This document shows, piece after piece, positions 17,422 to 26,524 of a stretch of DNA of 64,000 bases (position 1 is its first letter; each line of letters starts with the position of its first letter). The stretch comes from Polaribacter sp. Hel1_85. GTDB lineage: Bacteria; Bacteroidota; Bacteroidia; Flavobacteriales; Flavobacteriaceae. Where the stretch lies: the NCBI RefSeq assembly GCF_000766795.1, contig NZ_JPDS01000003.1, positions 248,001 through 312,000 on the forward strand, in the 5' to 3' direction. Under the pieces are notes generated by a model, which searched no databases, was not told the origin of the DNA, and saw nothing but the letters and a program-made list of their open reading frames with translations. The translations under genes were made by a program, and so were the position numbers.

Positions 17422-17955
17422 ATGAGTAAAGAACAAAAAAAACAAGTAACATTTGATGTACTTATAGAAATACCAAAAGGAAGTAGAAATAAATATGAAT
17501 ACGATTTTGCTCTTCATAAAATTAGATTCGATAGAATGCTTTTCTCTTCAATGATGTATCCTGGTGATTACGGGTTTATTCCTGAAACATTAGCATTAGA
17601 TCAAGATCCTTTAGATGTTTTAGTTTTAGGACATCAACCTACGTATCCAATGGTTGTTATGGAAGTTAGACCAATTGGTGTTTTTTATATGACAGATGAA
17701 AAGGGACCAGATGAAAAAGTAATATGCGTACCAGTATCTGACCCTATATGGAGCAATAAAGAAGATATTGCCGATTTAAACCCTCATAGACTTAAAGAAA
17801 TTGAACACTTCTTTCAAGTTTACAAAGACCTAGAAAAGAAAAAAGTTGATACTGGTGGTTGGGGTAACGCTGCTGCTGCTGTTAAAATTTATAATGAGTG
17901 TGTAAAACGTTATGATGAAAGTGAACATAAGAAAAAAAGAACGTTTACTATATAA
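17422..17955 (+). CDS. ppa: Soluble inorganic pyrophosphatase (family I)
   Basis: The 177-residue protein has the family I signature (IEIPKGSRNKYEYD, the YPGDYGFIPETLALDQDPLDVLVLG metal site with three Asp residues, and HFFQVYKDLEKK). It hydrolyses pyrophosphate released by biosynthesis. The frame is open 19 codons upstream, but the family begins at MSKEQKKQ and AAAAGAAG precedes that ATG. The next gene encodes a membrane pyrophosphatase, so two enzymes that share the substrate sit side by side. Confidence 0.93.
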   Translation: MSKEQKKQVTFDVLIEIPKGSRNKYEYDFALHKIRFDRMLFSSMMYPGDYGFIPETLALDQDPLDVLVLGHQPTYPMVVMEVRPIGVFYMTDEKGPDEKVICVPVSDPIWSNKEDIADLNPHRLKEIEHFFQVYKDLEKKKVDTGGWGNAAAAVKIYNECVKRYDESEHKKKRTFTI

Positions 17956-17975
17956 TTAAACACTCAAAAAGTAAA

Positions 17976-18006
17976 AAAGCATCTTAATTTAAGATGTTTT
18001 TTTTGT
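17976..18006 (+). terminator. Terminator of ppa
   Basis: CATCTTAA pairs with TTAAGATG and flanking A/T runs extend the stem with a one-base bulge, ending in TTTTTTTT. Confidence 0.65.
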
Positions 18007-18235
18007 TTATAATACTCCTTTTATTTTTTTAATATAAACTATAGCTATCAATAATTTATTTTCAATATCAAAACTCAATTGTATATACAAACAAACCTGA
18101 TATAAGTCATAGTATGAATAATATAATTAATAACACCCTAAAATGTGTTATCTTTAATTTACATAGGCTTTTTTTGTCACATATATTTTATTACTTTAGC
18201 TTGTCAAAAAATTTAAATTAAATAACTAAACAAGT

Positions 18236-20629
18236 ATGGAATTAATAGTAAAATTTTTACCCCTTTTTGGTGTATTAGCTTTGATTTTCGTTTTTCTAAA
18301 AAGCGGATGGGTTTCTAAGCAAGAAGTTGGTGATGAAAAAATGTCGCGTATTGCAAAAAACATTGCTGAAGGAGCAATGTCATTTTTAAAAGCAGAATAC
18401 AAAGTTTTAGCAATTTTTGTGGTAGCAGTAGCAATCTTACTTTTCTTTAAAGGTTCTTCAGAAGCAGGATCTAGTGGTATGGTAGCTTTATCTTTTGTTA
18501 TTGGTGCAATCTGTTCTGCTTTAGCAGGGTTCATCGGTATGAAAGTTGCAACAAAAGCTAACGTTAGAACAACACAAGCAGCAAAAACATCATTAGGAAG
18601 AGCTTTAGAAGTAGCTTTTGCAGGAGGTGCAGTAATGGGATTAGGTGTTGTTGGACTAGGTATTTTAGGGCTTAGCACCTTATTTATAGCTTATCAAACT
18701 ATGTGGCCAGGAGCAGAAAACTTAACTTTAGTATTAAATGTACTTTCTGGTTTTTCTTTAGGTGCTTCATCAATTGCATTATTTGCAAGAGTTGGTGGTG
18801 GTATTTATACAAAAGCAGCAGATGTAGGTGCAGATTTAGTAGGTAAAGTAGAAGCTGGAATTCCAGAAGATCACCCTTTAAACCCTGCAACTATTGCAGA
18901 TAATGTTGGTGACAATGTTGGTGATGTTGCTGGTATGGGAGCTGATTTATTTGAATCTTATGTTGGTTCAATTATAGGTACAATGGTTTTAGGAGCTTTT
19001 ATTATAACACCAGAATTTGATGGTTTAGGAGCTGTATATTTACCTCTAGTACTTGGAGCTATAGGGATTTTAATGTCTATTTTAGGTACATTTTTCGTTA
19101 AAGTAAAGGATGGTGGAAACCCACAAACGGCATTGAATATTGGAGAATTTGGTTCTGCTGGTTTAATGGTAGTTGCATCATACTTTATTATTAATGCAAT
19201 GCTGCCAGAAACATTTACATTTAGTGGAATAGAATATACATCAACAGGTGCATTTTTAGCTGTTATTGCTGGTTTAATCGCTGGTTTAGCTGTTGGTAAA
19301 ATAACTGAATATTATACTGCTACAGGAAAAAAACCTGTAATGTCTATTGTAGAACAATCTAAAACTGGAGCTGCTACAAATATTATTGCTGGTTTAGGTG
19401 TTGGTATGATGTCTACTGCAATTCCAATTATTTTAATTGCAGCAGCAATTATTGTATCTCATCATTTTGCAGGTTTATATGGTATTGCAATTGCAGCTGT
19501 TGGTATGTTAGCAAATACAGGAATCCAATTAGCAGTTGATGCTTATGGACCAATTTGTGATAATGCTGGTGGTATTGCTGAAATGGCAGAATTACCAAGT
19601 GAAGTTAGAGAACGTACAGATAAATTAGATGCTGTTGGTAATACAACTGCAGCTGTTGGTAAAGGATTTGCTATTGCTTCTGCAGCATTAACTGCATTGG
19701 CTTTATTTGCTGCATTTATGAAAACTGCTGGTGTTACTGCTATTGATGTATCTCAACCGAAAATTATGGCTGGTTTATTAATTGGTGGTATGTTACCATT
19801 TGTATTTTCTGCATTATCTATGAATGCTGTTGGTAGAGCTGCAATGGCTATGATTGAAGAAGTTCGTAGACAGTTTAGAGATATTCCAAAATTAAAAGCT
19901 GCATTAGAAGTAATGAGAGCTGTAGATTCTGATATGTCTAAAGCAACGAAAGAACAAAGAGCAATTTTTGATGCTGCAGATGGTGTTGCAGAATATGATA
20001 AGTGTGTTGATATCTCTACAAAAGCATCAATTAAAGAAATGGTATTTCCGGGTTTATTAGCTATTGCTGTACCTGTTGCTGTTGGTTTTATTGGTGGAGC
20101 AGAAATGTTAGGTGGTGTTTTAGCAGGTGTTACAACTTGTGGTGTTTTAATGGCAATCTTTCAATCTAACGCTGGTGGAGCTTGGGATAATGCTAAGAAA
20201 ACTATTGAAGAACAAGGTAGAAAAGGAACTGAAGAACATAAAGCTGCTGTTGTAGGTGATACTGTTGGAGATCCTTTTAAAGATACTTCTGGACCTTCTT
20301 TAAATATTCTTTTAAAATTAATGTCTGTTGTTGCGTTAGTAATTGCTCCAAGTATTGCTGTAAATAGTAATGTTATGACTGATTATAACAATAAAAAAGA
20401 AGTAAAAGTTGAAATCACTCAAACTTCTGGTGAGCTAGCAATGGCTACAATTACGACTACCAAAACAATTGATGGAGTTGTAACTGAAGATGTTCAAAAA
20501 ATAGAAGGAACTGTTGCAGAAATTGAGCAAAAAGCTAAAGAATCTGGAAAGATAGTTTCTGTAAATGTTACAAAAGACAAAAAAGAAATTACAGAGAAAG
20601 TTGAAGTATTTGTTCAAAAGAAAGAATAA
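18236..20629 (+). CDS. hppA: K+-dependent ion-pumping membrane pyrophosphatase
   Basis: The 797-residue protein has about 15-16 transmembrane helices and the substrate loops [40 protein letters not shown] and [19 protein letters not shown] near residue 466 has Ala where K+-independent enzymes have Lys, so it should be K+-dependent. The Glu in DLFESY (about residue 238) is at the position typical of Na+-PPases, but flavobacterial members of this branch can pump protons, so the ion is undecided. The last 65 or so residues form a hydrophilic Lys/Glu/Thr-rich tail beyond the last helix, longer than usual. Confidence 0.92.
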   Translation: MELIVKFLPLFGVLALIFVFLKSGWVSKQEVGDEKMSRIAKNIAEGAMSFLKAEYKVLAIFVVAVAILLFFKGSSEAGSSGMVALSFVIGAICSALAGFIGMKVATKANVRTTQAAKTSLGRALEVAFAGGAVMGLGVVGLGILGLSTLFIAYQTMWPGAENLTLVLNVLSGFSLGASSIALFARVGGGIYTKAADVGADLVGKVEAGIPEDHPLNPATIADNVGDNVGDVAGMGADLFESYVGSIIGTMVLGAFIITPEFDGLGAVYLPLVLGAIGILMSILGTFFVKVKDGGNPQTALNIGEFGSAGLMVVASYFIINAMLPETFTFSGIEYTSTGAFLAVIAGLIAGLAVGKITEYYTATGKKPVMSIVEQSKTGAATNIIAGLGVGMMSTAIPIILIAAAIIVSHHFAGLYGIAIAAVGMLANTGIQLAVDAYGPICDNAGGIAEMAELPSEVRERTDKLDAVGNTTAAVGKGFAIASAALTALALFAAFMKTAGVTAIDVSQPKIMAGLLIGGMLPFVFSALSMNAVGRAAMAMIEEVRRQFRDIPKLKAALEVMRAVDSDMSKATKEQRAIFDAADGVAEYDKCVDISTKASIKEMVFPGLLAIAVPVAVGFIGGAEMLGGVLAGVTTCGVLMAIFQSNAGGAWDNAKKTIEEQGRKGTEEHKAAVVGDTVGDPFKDTSGPSLNILLKLMSVVALVIAPSIAVNSNVMTDYNNKKEVKVEITQTSGELAMATITTTKTIDGVVTEDVQKIEGTVAEIEQKAKESGKIVSVNVTKDKKEITEKVEVFVQKKE

Positions 20630-20651
20630 AAGTTCAATTCATATAAGTTAA

Positions 20652-20680
20652 AAAAGCATCCAAATTTGGATGCTTTTCTT
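20652..20680. terminator. Terminator between hppA and pckA
   Basis: A 26-base perfect palindrome (AAAAGCATCCAAA and its inverse) with T-rich flanks can terminate hppA and the convergent pckA. Confidence 0.75.
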
Positions 20681-20721
20681 ATACTTTTAAATCTAAAAAA
20701 TAAATAAAAAACAAAAAACTA

Positions 20722-22332
20722 CTAAAATGCATAACGTTGTGGTCCGCCCCTACGGATTTCTTCGTTTGCAAATTCTTCAAATTGCTTAAAATTATGTCTA
20801 AATGCATTCGATAATTTGAATGCTGTTTTATAATATGCTTCATCATCATTCCAAGTAGACCTAGGACTTAACAATTCTGTAGGTACACCTGGACAACTTC
20901 TAGGTTGTGCAACTCCAAATACAGAATGAATATGATAATCTTCGTATGTATAATCGCCTAATTTACCATTTAAAACTGCAGTAATCATTGCTCTAGTATA
21001 TTTCAATGGCATTCTTCTACCAACTCCATATTTTCCACCTGACCAACCTGTATTTACCAACCAAACATTAACCCCAGCTTCTTTCATCTTTTCACTTAAC
21101 ATTTCTGCATATTTTGTTGGATGCAAAGGCATAAAAGGTGCTCCAAAACAAGCTGAAAAACTTGGTGTTGGCTCTTTAACTCCTGCTTCTGTACCTGCTA
21201 CTTTTGCAGTATAGCCAGAAATAAAGTGATAAGCAGCTTGACTCGGCGTTAACTTAGAAATTGGAGGTAAAACCCCAAATGCATCTGCAGTTAAAAAGAA
21301 TATATTTTTTGGATTTTTCCCTATAGAAGGTACTTGTATATTATCTATATGATTTATAGGGTAACTTACTCTTGTATTTTGAGTGATAGAAGTATCTGCA
21401 AAATCGACAACTCCATTTTTATCCATAATGACGTTCTCTAGAATCGCTCCTTTTTTTATGGCTGCATAAATTTCTGGCTCTTGTTCTTGTGATAAATTAA
21501 TAACTTTTGCATAACATCCACCTTCAAAATTAAAAACAGTATTTTCTGCTGTCCAACCATGCTCATCATCACCTATTAAACTTCTATTAGGATCTGTTGA
21601 TAAAGTCGTTTTCCCTGTTCCAGATAATCCAAAGAAAATAGCTGTATCACCTTCTTTACCAACGTTTGCAGAACAATGCATTGGCAATGTATTTTTATAA
21701 ACTGGTAGAATAAAATTTAATGCAGAGAAAATTCCTTTTTTAATTTCTCCTGTATAACCTGTACCACCAATTAAAGCAATCTTTTTTGAGAAATTTAAAA
21801 TTGCAAAATTATGTTGGCGTGTTCCATCAACTTTAGGATTTGCCATAAAACCTGGAGCATTAATTACAGTCCATTCTGGAGAAAAATTTTCTAATTCTTT
21901 TGCAGTTGGACGTAAGAACATATTGTAAGCAAACATATTACTCCAAGGATATTCATTTACAACTCTAATATTTAATTTGTAATTTTCATCAGCACAAGCA
22001 TAACTATCTCTAACAAAAATTTCTTTTTCAGATAAATAATTAACAACCTTTGTATATAAAGAATCAAACGTATCTGACTCAAAGGGAATGTTAATATCAC
22101 TCCACCAAATTTCATCTTTGGTAACATTATCTTTTACAATAAAACGATCTTTTGGAGAGCGTCCTGTAAACTCTCCTGTATTCACAGCAATTGCTCCTAA
22201 AGAAGACACAACACCTTGCCCTTTTTTAACAGTTTCATCATGTAACTCATCTGAAGTTAATTGATAGCGAACTGTTGCATTTTTGATTCCTAGACTATTT
22301 AACGAAATCGATTTCGTATTTGTATCTACCAT
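20722..22332 (-). CDS. pckA: Phosphoenolpyruvate carboxykinase (ATP)
   Basis: The protein of about 536 residues is a complete ATP-dependent PEPCK. It has NTGEFTGRSPKDRFIV near the N-terminus, the kinase-1a P-loop GLSGTGKTTLS, the metal site LIGDDEHGW, and the C-terminal RSTWNDDEAYYKTA. It converts oxaloacetate to PEP for gluconeogenesis. The frame is open to a TTG 13 codons further up, but that codon lies within the promoter -7 box, so the ATG at 22332 is the start. Confidence 0.95.
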   Translation of the reverse strand: MVDTNTKSISLNSLGIKNATVRYQLTSDELHDETVKKGQGVVSSLGAIAVNTGEFTGRSPKDRFIVKDNVTKDEIWWSDINIPFESDTFDSLYTKVVNYLSEKEIFVRDSYACADENYKLNIRVVNEYPWSNMFAYNMFLRPTAKELENFSPEWTVINAPGFMANPKVDGTRQHNFAILNFSKKIALIGGTGYTGEIKKGIFSALNFILPVYKNTLPMHCSANVGKEGDTAIFFGLSGTGKTTLSTDPNRSLIGDDEHGWTAENTVFNFEGGCYAKVINLSQEQEPEIYAAIKKGAILENVIMDKNGVVDFADTSITQNTRVSYPINHIDNIQVPSIGKNPKNIFFLTADAFGVLPPISKLTPSQAAYHFISGYTAKVAGTEAGVKEPTPSFSACFGAPFMPLHPTKYAEMLSEKMKEAGVNVWLVNTGWSGGKYGVGRRMPLKYTRAMITAVLNGKLGDYTYEDYHIHSVFGVAQPRSCPGVPTELLSPRSTWNDDEAYYKTAFKLSNAFRHNFKQFEEFANEEIRRGGPQRYAF

Positions 22333-22368
22333 ATCAATATTTTTAGTTATGTATATATTAGTTGCATG

Positions 22369-22376
22369 CAAAATTA
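22369..22376 (-). promoter_or_regulatory. -7 box (TAATTTTG) of pckA
   Basis: TAATTTTG on the minus strand exactly matches TAnnTTTG, 36 bases before the chosen ATG, and rules out the upstream TTG start. Confidence 0.55.
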
Positions 22377-22422
22377 CACATTATTTTCATATAGCATTAA
22401 TAATTACATTAAAATTAGTAAA

Positions 22423-22806
22423 TTATTTGCTTTTAAGTAATTTCTTTAAGAATATGATAATCATCAAAAACCAACCAATTATCAAAGTTAGTCCTCCTAA
22501 TGGGGTAACAAACCAAATAGATTTTGCAGAAACAGATGTTAAATGAATCACATAAATAGAACCAGAAAAGAGAAGAATTCCTAAAAAGAAAACATAAGTA
22601 ATATAGTTCTTTTGTTTTGACGTAAATCCATCATAAATATTTACAAATAATAACACAATTGCATGATACATTTGATATCTAACTCCAGCCTCAAAACTAG
22701 ATAATTCTGTGGTAGATAAAACATCTTTTAAAGCATGCGCTCCAAAAGCTCCTAAAACAATGGCAATCAATCCTAAAAAACAAGCAATAATTATATTTTT
22801 AAACAT
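22423..22806 (-). CDS. DUF423 family membrane protein
   Basis: The 127-residue protein has four hydrophobic helices and the signature LGAFGAHALKD...FEAGVRYQMYHAIVLL, with GSIYVIHLT and TPLGGLTLIIGW later. These identify the DUF423 (YgdD-like) family of small inner-membrane proteins with unknown function. It has its own -7 box, overlapping the control region of the divergent saccharopine dehydrogenase-like gene. Confidence 0.87.
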   Translation of the reverse strand: MFKNIIIACFLGLIAIVLGAFGAHALKDVLSTTELSSFEAGVRYQMYHAIVLLFVNIYDGFTSKQKNYITYVFFLGILLFSGSIYVIHLTSVSAKSIWFVTPLGGLTLIIGWFLMIIIFLKKLLKSK

Positions 22807-22833
22807 TTTTAGTGGTTTTTGTTAAATTTTAAA

Positions 22834-22841
22834 CAAAAATA
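22834..22841 (-). promoter_or_regulatory. -7 box (TATTTTTG) of the DUF423 gene
   Basis: Exact TAnnTTTG match on the minus strand. It abuts a near-match (TATCTTCG, 22843-22850) for the divergent gene, so the two promoters are back to back. Confidence 0.5.
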
Positions 22842-22877
22842 GTATCTTCGTATTACTACAAAAATAGGTTATTATTG

Positions 22878-24248
22878 ATGAAAAACATTCTAATTATTGG
22901 AGCAGGAAAATCAAGTTCATATCTAATCAAATATTTACTTGAAAAATCAAATGAAGAAAAACTACACCTAATAATAGGCGATATTTCTACAAAAAATGCT
23001 GACAAACTTATTAATAATCATAAAAATGCAGAAAGTTTAATTTTTGATGTTTTCAATTCTGAACAACGTCAAAAATTAATTAAGAAAGCAGATATTGTAA
23101 TTTCTATGCTACCTGCTAGATTCCATATAGAAGTTGCCAAAGATTGTATCACTTATAACAAAAATATGGTTACAGCTTCTTACATTTCTAAAGAAATGAA
23201 AGAGTTAGATAAGGCTGCAAAAGCTAAAGGTTTGATATTAATGAATGAGATTGGTGTAGACCCAGGAATTGACCATATGAGTGCAATGCAAGTGATTGAT
23301 AGAATTAGAGAAAATGATGCCAAAATGTTATTATTTGAATCTTTTACTGGTGGATTAGTTGCTCCTGAAAGTGATAACAATTTGTGGAATTATAAATTTA
23401 CTTGGAATCCAAGAAATGTAGTTTTGGCAGGAAAAGGAGGAGCTGCAATGTTTATTCAAGAAGGCACATATAAATACATTCCTTATCATAAATTATTTAG
23501 AAGAACAGAATTTTTAAATATTAATGGAAGTGGAAAATTTGAAGCTTATGCAAATAGAGATTCACTTAAATATAGAGGTGTTTATGGTTTAGAAAACATT
23601 CCTACAATGTACAGAGGAACTATTAGAAAAATTGGTTTTTCAAGAGCTTGGAACATTTTTGTTCAATTAGGAATGACAGATGACTCATACACAATAGAAG
23701 ATTCTGAAAATATGAGTTACAGAGATTTTGTAAACTTATTTTTAGCCTATTCTCCTTCTGATTCTGTTGAATTAAAATTACGTTCCTATTTAAAAATAGA
23801 CCAAGATGATATAATGTGGGAAAAGTTAATTGAACTTGATATTTTTAATCCGAAGAAAAAAATTGGATTGATAAATGCAACTCCTGCACAAATCCTACAA
23901 AAAATATTAGAAGACTCTTGGACTTTACAAGAAGATGATAAAGATATGATTGTGATGCAACATCTTTTTGGGTACGAAATTAAGGGAGAAAAACGTCAAA
24001 TAGAAAGTAGTTTGGTAGTGATTGGTGAAAACCAAACTTATACAGCAATGGCAAAAACAGTAGGTTTACCTGTTGGAATTGCAGCTTTAAAAATTTTAAA
24101 AGGAGAAATTAAAACTCCAGGAGTAAAGAGGCCAATTACCAAAGAAGTCTATGAACCTATTTTAAAGGAATTGTCTGCATATGGAATAAAATTCTCAGAA
24201 AAAAAAGTGCCTTATTTAGGATACAATCCAAATCATATAACTGGATAA
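22878..24248 (+). CDS. Saccharopine dehydrogenase-like (Lys9-type) protein
   Basis: The 456-residue protein begins MKNILIIGAGKSSSYLIKYLL with a Rossmann GAGxSS motif, and has ADIVISMLPARFHIEVAKDC and NEIGVDPGIDHMSAM, conserved in saccharopine reductase and spermidine synthase-coupled families. It carries the C-terminal domain with GFSRAWNIFVQLGMTD. In Bacteroidota this gene is usually annotated saccharopine dehydrogenase, probably in lysine degradation. A TTG lies one codon upstream, but the ATG is preferred. Its stop codon touches the stop of an orphan trmN6 fragment. Confidence 0.85.
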   Translation: MKNILIIGAGKSSSYLIKYLLEKSNEEKLHLIIGDISTKNADKLINNHKNAESLIFDVFNSEQRQKLIKKADIVISMLPARFHIEVAKDCITYNKNMVTASYISKEMKELDKAAKAKGLILMNEIGVDPGIDHMSAMQVIDRIRENDAKMLLFESFTGGLVAPESDNNLWNYKFTWNPRNVVLAGKGGAAMFIQEGTYKYIPYHKLFRRTEFLNINGSGKFEAYANRDSLKYRGVYGLENIPTMYRGTIRKIGFSRAWNIFVQLGMTDDSYTIEDSENMSYRDFVNLFLAYSPSDSVELKLRSYLKIDQDDIMWEKLIELDIFNPKKKIGLINATPAQILQKILEDSWTLQEDDKDMIVMQHLFGYEIKGEKRQIESSLVVIGENQTYTAMAKTVGLPVGIAALKILKGEIKTPGVKRPITKEVYEPILKELSAYGIKFSEKKVPYLGYNPNHITG

Positions 24249-24361
24249 TTACATTTTTAAATAAAAATCTTTTGTCAAATCAATGTATTCTTTTGTGTAT
24301 TGATGACGTTCAATTTCTATAATTAAACTTTCTTCTTTTATTTCTGTTTGATCAAAAGAAA
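24249..24361 (-). pseudogene. Orphan 3' fragment of trmN6 (left direct repeat)
   Basis: The 113 bases match 44614-44726 except at one position (24258), and that difference is synonymous in the last codons (Leu TTA for TTG). The fragment encodes the last 37 or so residues and stop of the methyltransferase, without the rest of the gene. Similarity stops sharply at 24362. Confidence 0.9.
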
Positions 24362-24483
24362 GCACCGTTCCCTAGTATCTAGCAACAAAAAAAGCAGAGA
24401 GATAATGTTTCTATTTTAAAATTAAAACACTATAAAATCATAATACTCAAGGGACAGATATAACCTTTGAATAGGAAATAAAT

Positions 24484-24760
24484 AATGAGAAAACCATTGT
24501 TTTTACAAAAAAAATTACCTTTTATATTAATATTTCAGGTTGTGTTGAATTACATATAGGTAAAAAATCCAGCGAAGCAACAACTAAAGAAGCCCTAAAA
24601 CGGGTACATATAGCAATTAGTAATGCATAACGAAATTTCACAGATAATTATCATAAAATTAAGAAGAAATATTTGATAGGCTTTAATTGCTAATATTAAA
24701 GAATTATGAATATACGGTCTATTATCTTTGAAACATCTGTCTATCTGAATATTTCTAAAA
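24484..24760 (+). pseudogene. Decayed ISXO2/IS1595-like transposase remnant
   Basis: One frame (24496-24675) reads TIVFTKKITFYINISG, then VELHIGKKSSEATTKEALK, RVHIAISNA, a stop, and RNFTDNYHKIKKKYL. This resembles the C-terminal half of flavobacterial IS1595-family transposases (pattern FTDKSTSY...VHIAISNAKRN...YHKI..KYLQ). The catalytic Asp is replaced by Lys, an in-frame TAA replaces a Lys codon, and the continuation is frame-shifted. No terminal repeats are visible. The family call is from memory of the motif. Confidence 0.6.
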
Positions 24761-24818
24761 AAAAACTAAAAATCAATTAAAAAAATATTGATACGCTAGT
24801 TATTGAATAAAAAACCAA

Positions 24819-26357
24819 TTACTCTAAAAACCAATTATTTACGATATCAATTTCAACTGGTTTTATTGTTTTGTGAATAAATTCATTTTTTAATACATCG
24901 TATTCATATTCTTTTCCCCATTCAGTAACATTTTTAACAGTTTGTTTGATGCTTTCACATACAAAAAGTACCTCTGCATTAGTTATTGTTGGGTGAATAG
25001 ACATTCTAATCCATCCTGGACGTTCAACCATACAGCCTTCTGATATTTGCTTTTCAATACTTTTTGAGACTTGTTGATTTACATTCAATAAAAAGTGGCC
25101 ATACGTACCTGCACATGAGCAACCTCCTCGTGTTTGAATACCAAAACGATCGTTTAATAATTTTACGATTAAGTTGAAATGAACATTTTCAATATAAAAT
25201 GAAAATATACCTAATCGGTCTCTATGTTGTGCTGCTAATATTTTAAGGCTTGGAATTTTCGATAATTTATCAAAAACTATTTCATTAATCTCATGCTCTC
25301 TTTTTAGCATCTTTTCAACACCCATTTTTTCTTTAAGCTGAATAGCGAGTGCTATTTTAATGGTCTGTAAAAATCCTGGCGTACCTCCATCCTCTCTGCT
25401 TTCAATATCATCAATATAATCATGATCTCCCCATGGATTTGTATAACTAACCGTTCCTCCTCCTGGGTTATCAGGCACAATATTTTTATACAATTTTTTA
25501 TTAAAAACTAACACTCCTGAAGTACCTGGACCTCCCAAAAATTTATGTGGTGAAAAGAAAATAGCATCTAAATATGAATTTTCTTCACTTGAATGCATAT
25601 CTATTTCTACATATGGGGCAGAACAAGCAAAATCTACAAAACAAAGCCCATTATGTTGATGAATAATATTTGCAATCTTATGATACTCTGTTCTTATTCC
25701 TGTTACATTTGAACAGGCGGTTATAGAAGCAATTTTAATCGGTCTATCTTTGTACTTTTCTAATATTTTTTCAAAACTGTCAAAACAAATTAAACCTGTT
25801 TCTTCACACGGAATTATTTCAACATCTGCAATCGTTTCTAACCAAGATGTTTGATTAGAATGATGCTCCATATGTGTAATAAAAACAATCGGTTTTAACT
25901 CATCAGGAACATTTGTATGCTCTTTAAGATTTTCAGAAACTTTTAATCCTAAAATACGCTGAAACTTATTAATAACACCTGTCATCCCTGTACCATCGGT
26001 AATTAGAATATTATCTTCATTTGCATTTACATGCTTTTTGATGATATTTCTAGACTTATGATACGCCAATGTCATTGCTGAACCAGTAATAGAAGTTTCT
26101 GTATGTGTATTGGCAACAAAAGGACCAAATTGATTTAGCATTTTCTCTTCAATAGGTCTGTATAATCGTCCACTTGCAGTCCAATCTGTATAAATAATTT
26201 CTTTTTCACCAGAAGGAGAAAGAAACATTTGATGATTACCTACAATATGTTTTTTAAATTGTTGAAAATAAATCTCTAACTCAGAAGGTGTACTTTTAGA
26301 AAGTGCTATATCCTGAACAGGTTTTTCTTTTGAAAAAATATTAGATAAAAAACTCAT
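24819..26357 (-). CDS. Class V aminotransferase / cysteine desulfurase-like PLP enzyme
   Basis: The 512-residue cytoplasmic protein has the PLP-lysine motif FFSPHKFLGGPGTSGVL, the cofactor His and Asp (ITHMEHHSNQTSW, CFVDFACSAPYV), and a possible reactive-Cys loop TRGGCSCAGTYGH, as in CsdA/SufS-like enzymes. An N-terminal extension of about 60 residues precedes the core. It may release sulfur or selenium from cysteine-like substrates, but other class V reactions are possible. It is the last gene of the leftward island cluster, next to DsbD and thioredoxins, which fits a sulfur theme. Confidence 0.78.
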   Translation of the reverse strand: MSFLSNIFSKEKPVQDIALSKSTPSELEIYFQQFKKHIVGNHQMFLSPSGEKEIIYTDWTASGRLYRPIEEKMLNQFGPFVANTHTETSITGSAMTLAYHKSRNIIKKHVNANEDNILITDGTGMTGVINKFQRILGLKVSENLKEHTNVPDELKPIVFITHMEHHSNQTSWLETIADVEIIPCEETGLICFDSFEKILEKYKDRPIKIASITACSNVTGIRTEYHKIANIIHQHNGLCFVDFACSAPYVEIDMHSSEENSYLDAIFFSPHKFLGGPGTSGVLVFNKKLYKNIVPDNPGGGTVSYTNPWGDHDYIDDIESREDGGTPGFLQTIKIALAIQLKEKMGVEKMLKREHEINEIVFDKLSKIPSLKILAAQHRDRLGIFSFYIENVHFNLIVKLLNDRFGIQTRGGCSCAGTYGHFLLNVNQQVSKSIEKQISEGCMVERPGWIRMSIHPTITNAEVLFVCESIKQTVKNVTEWGKEYEYDVLKNEFIHKTIKPVEIDIVNNWFLE

Positions 26358-26407
26358 TTAAATTAATTGTATTTATTTTTTAATGTAAGCTATAGAGAAT
26401 AAAAAAA

Positions 26408-26522
26408 TTATATTTTTAAACCTTCAAATAACACTTTTAACTCTTTTGAAGAAGGCCTTGGGGCATTCACTGAAATAATGTTCCCTTTTAAAGTCTAGTA
26501 AAATAAAACGAGGAATTCCTAA
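26408..26522 (-). pseudogene. C-terminal remnant of a TlpA-like paralogue
   Basis: Read on the minus strand, GIPRFILLD is followed by a one-base frameshift and then GNIISVNAPRPSSKELK...FEGLKI and a stop. This is the same C-terminus as the three intact TlpA-like genes at 31.5-35.9 kb. The fragment directly follows the dsbD stop codon. It shows that the paralogue family once extended here. Confidence 0.8.
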
Positions 26523-26524
26523 TC

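Noticed and set aside
18226-18678. Minus-strand open frame antisense to hppA
   Set aside because: Its proline/alanine-rich translation is a by-product of the alanine and glycine codons of the membrane pyrophosphatase.
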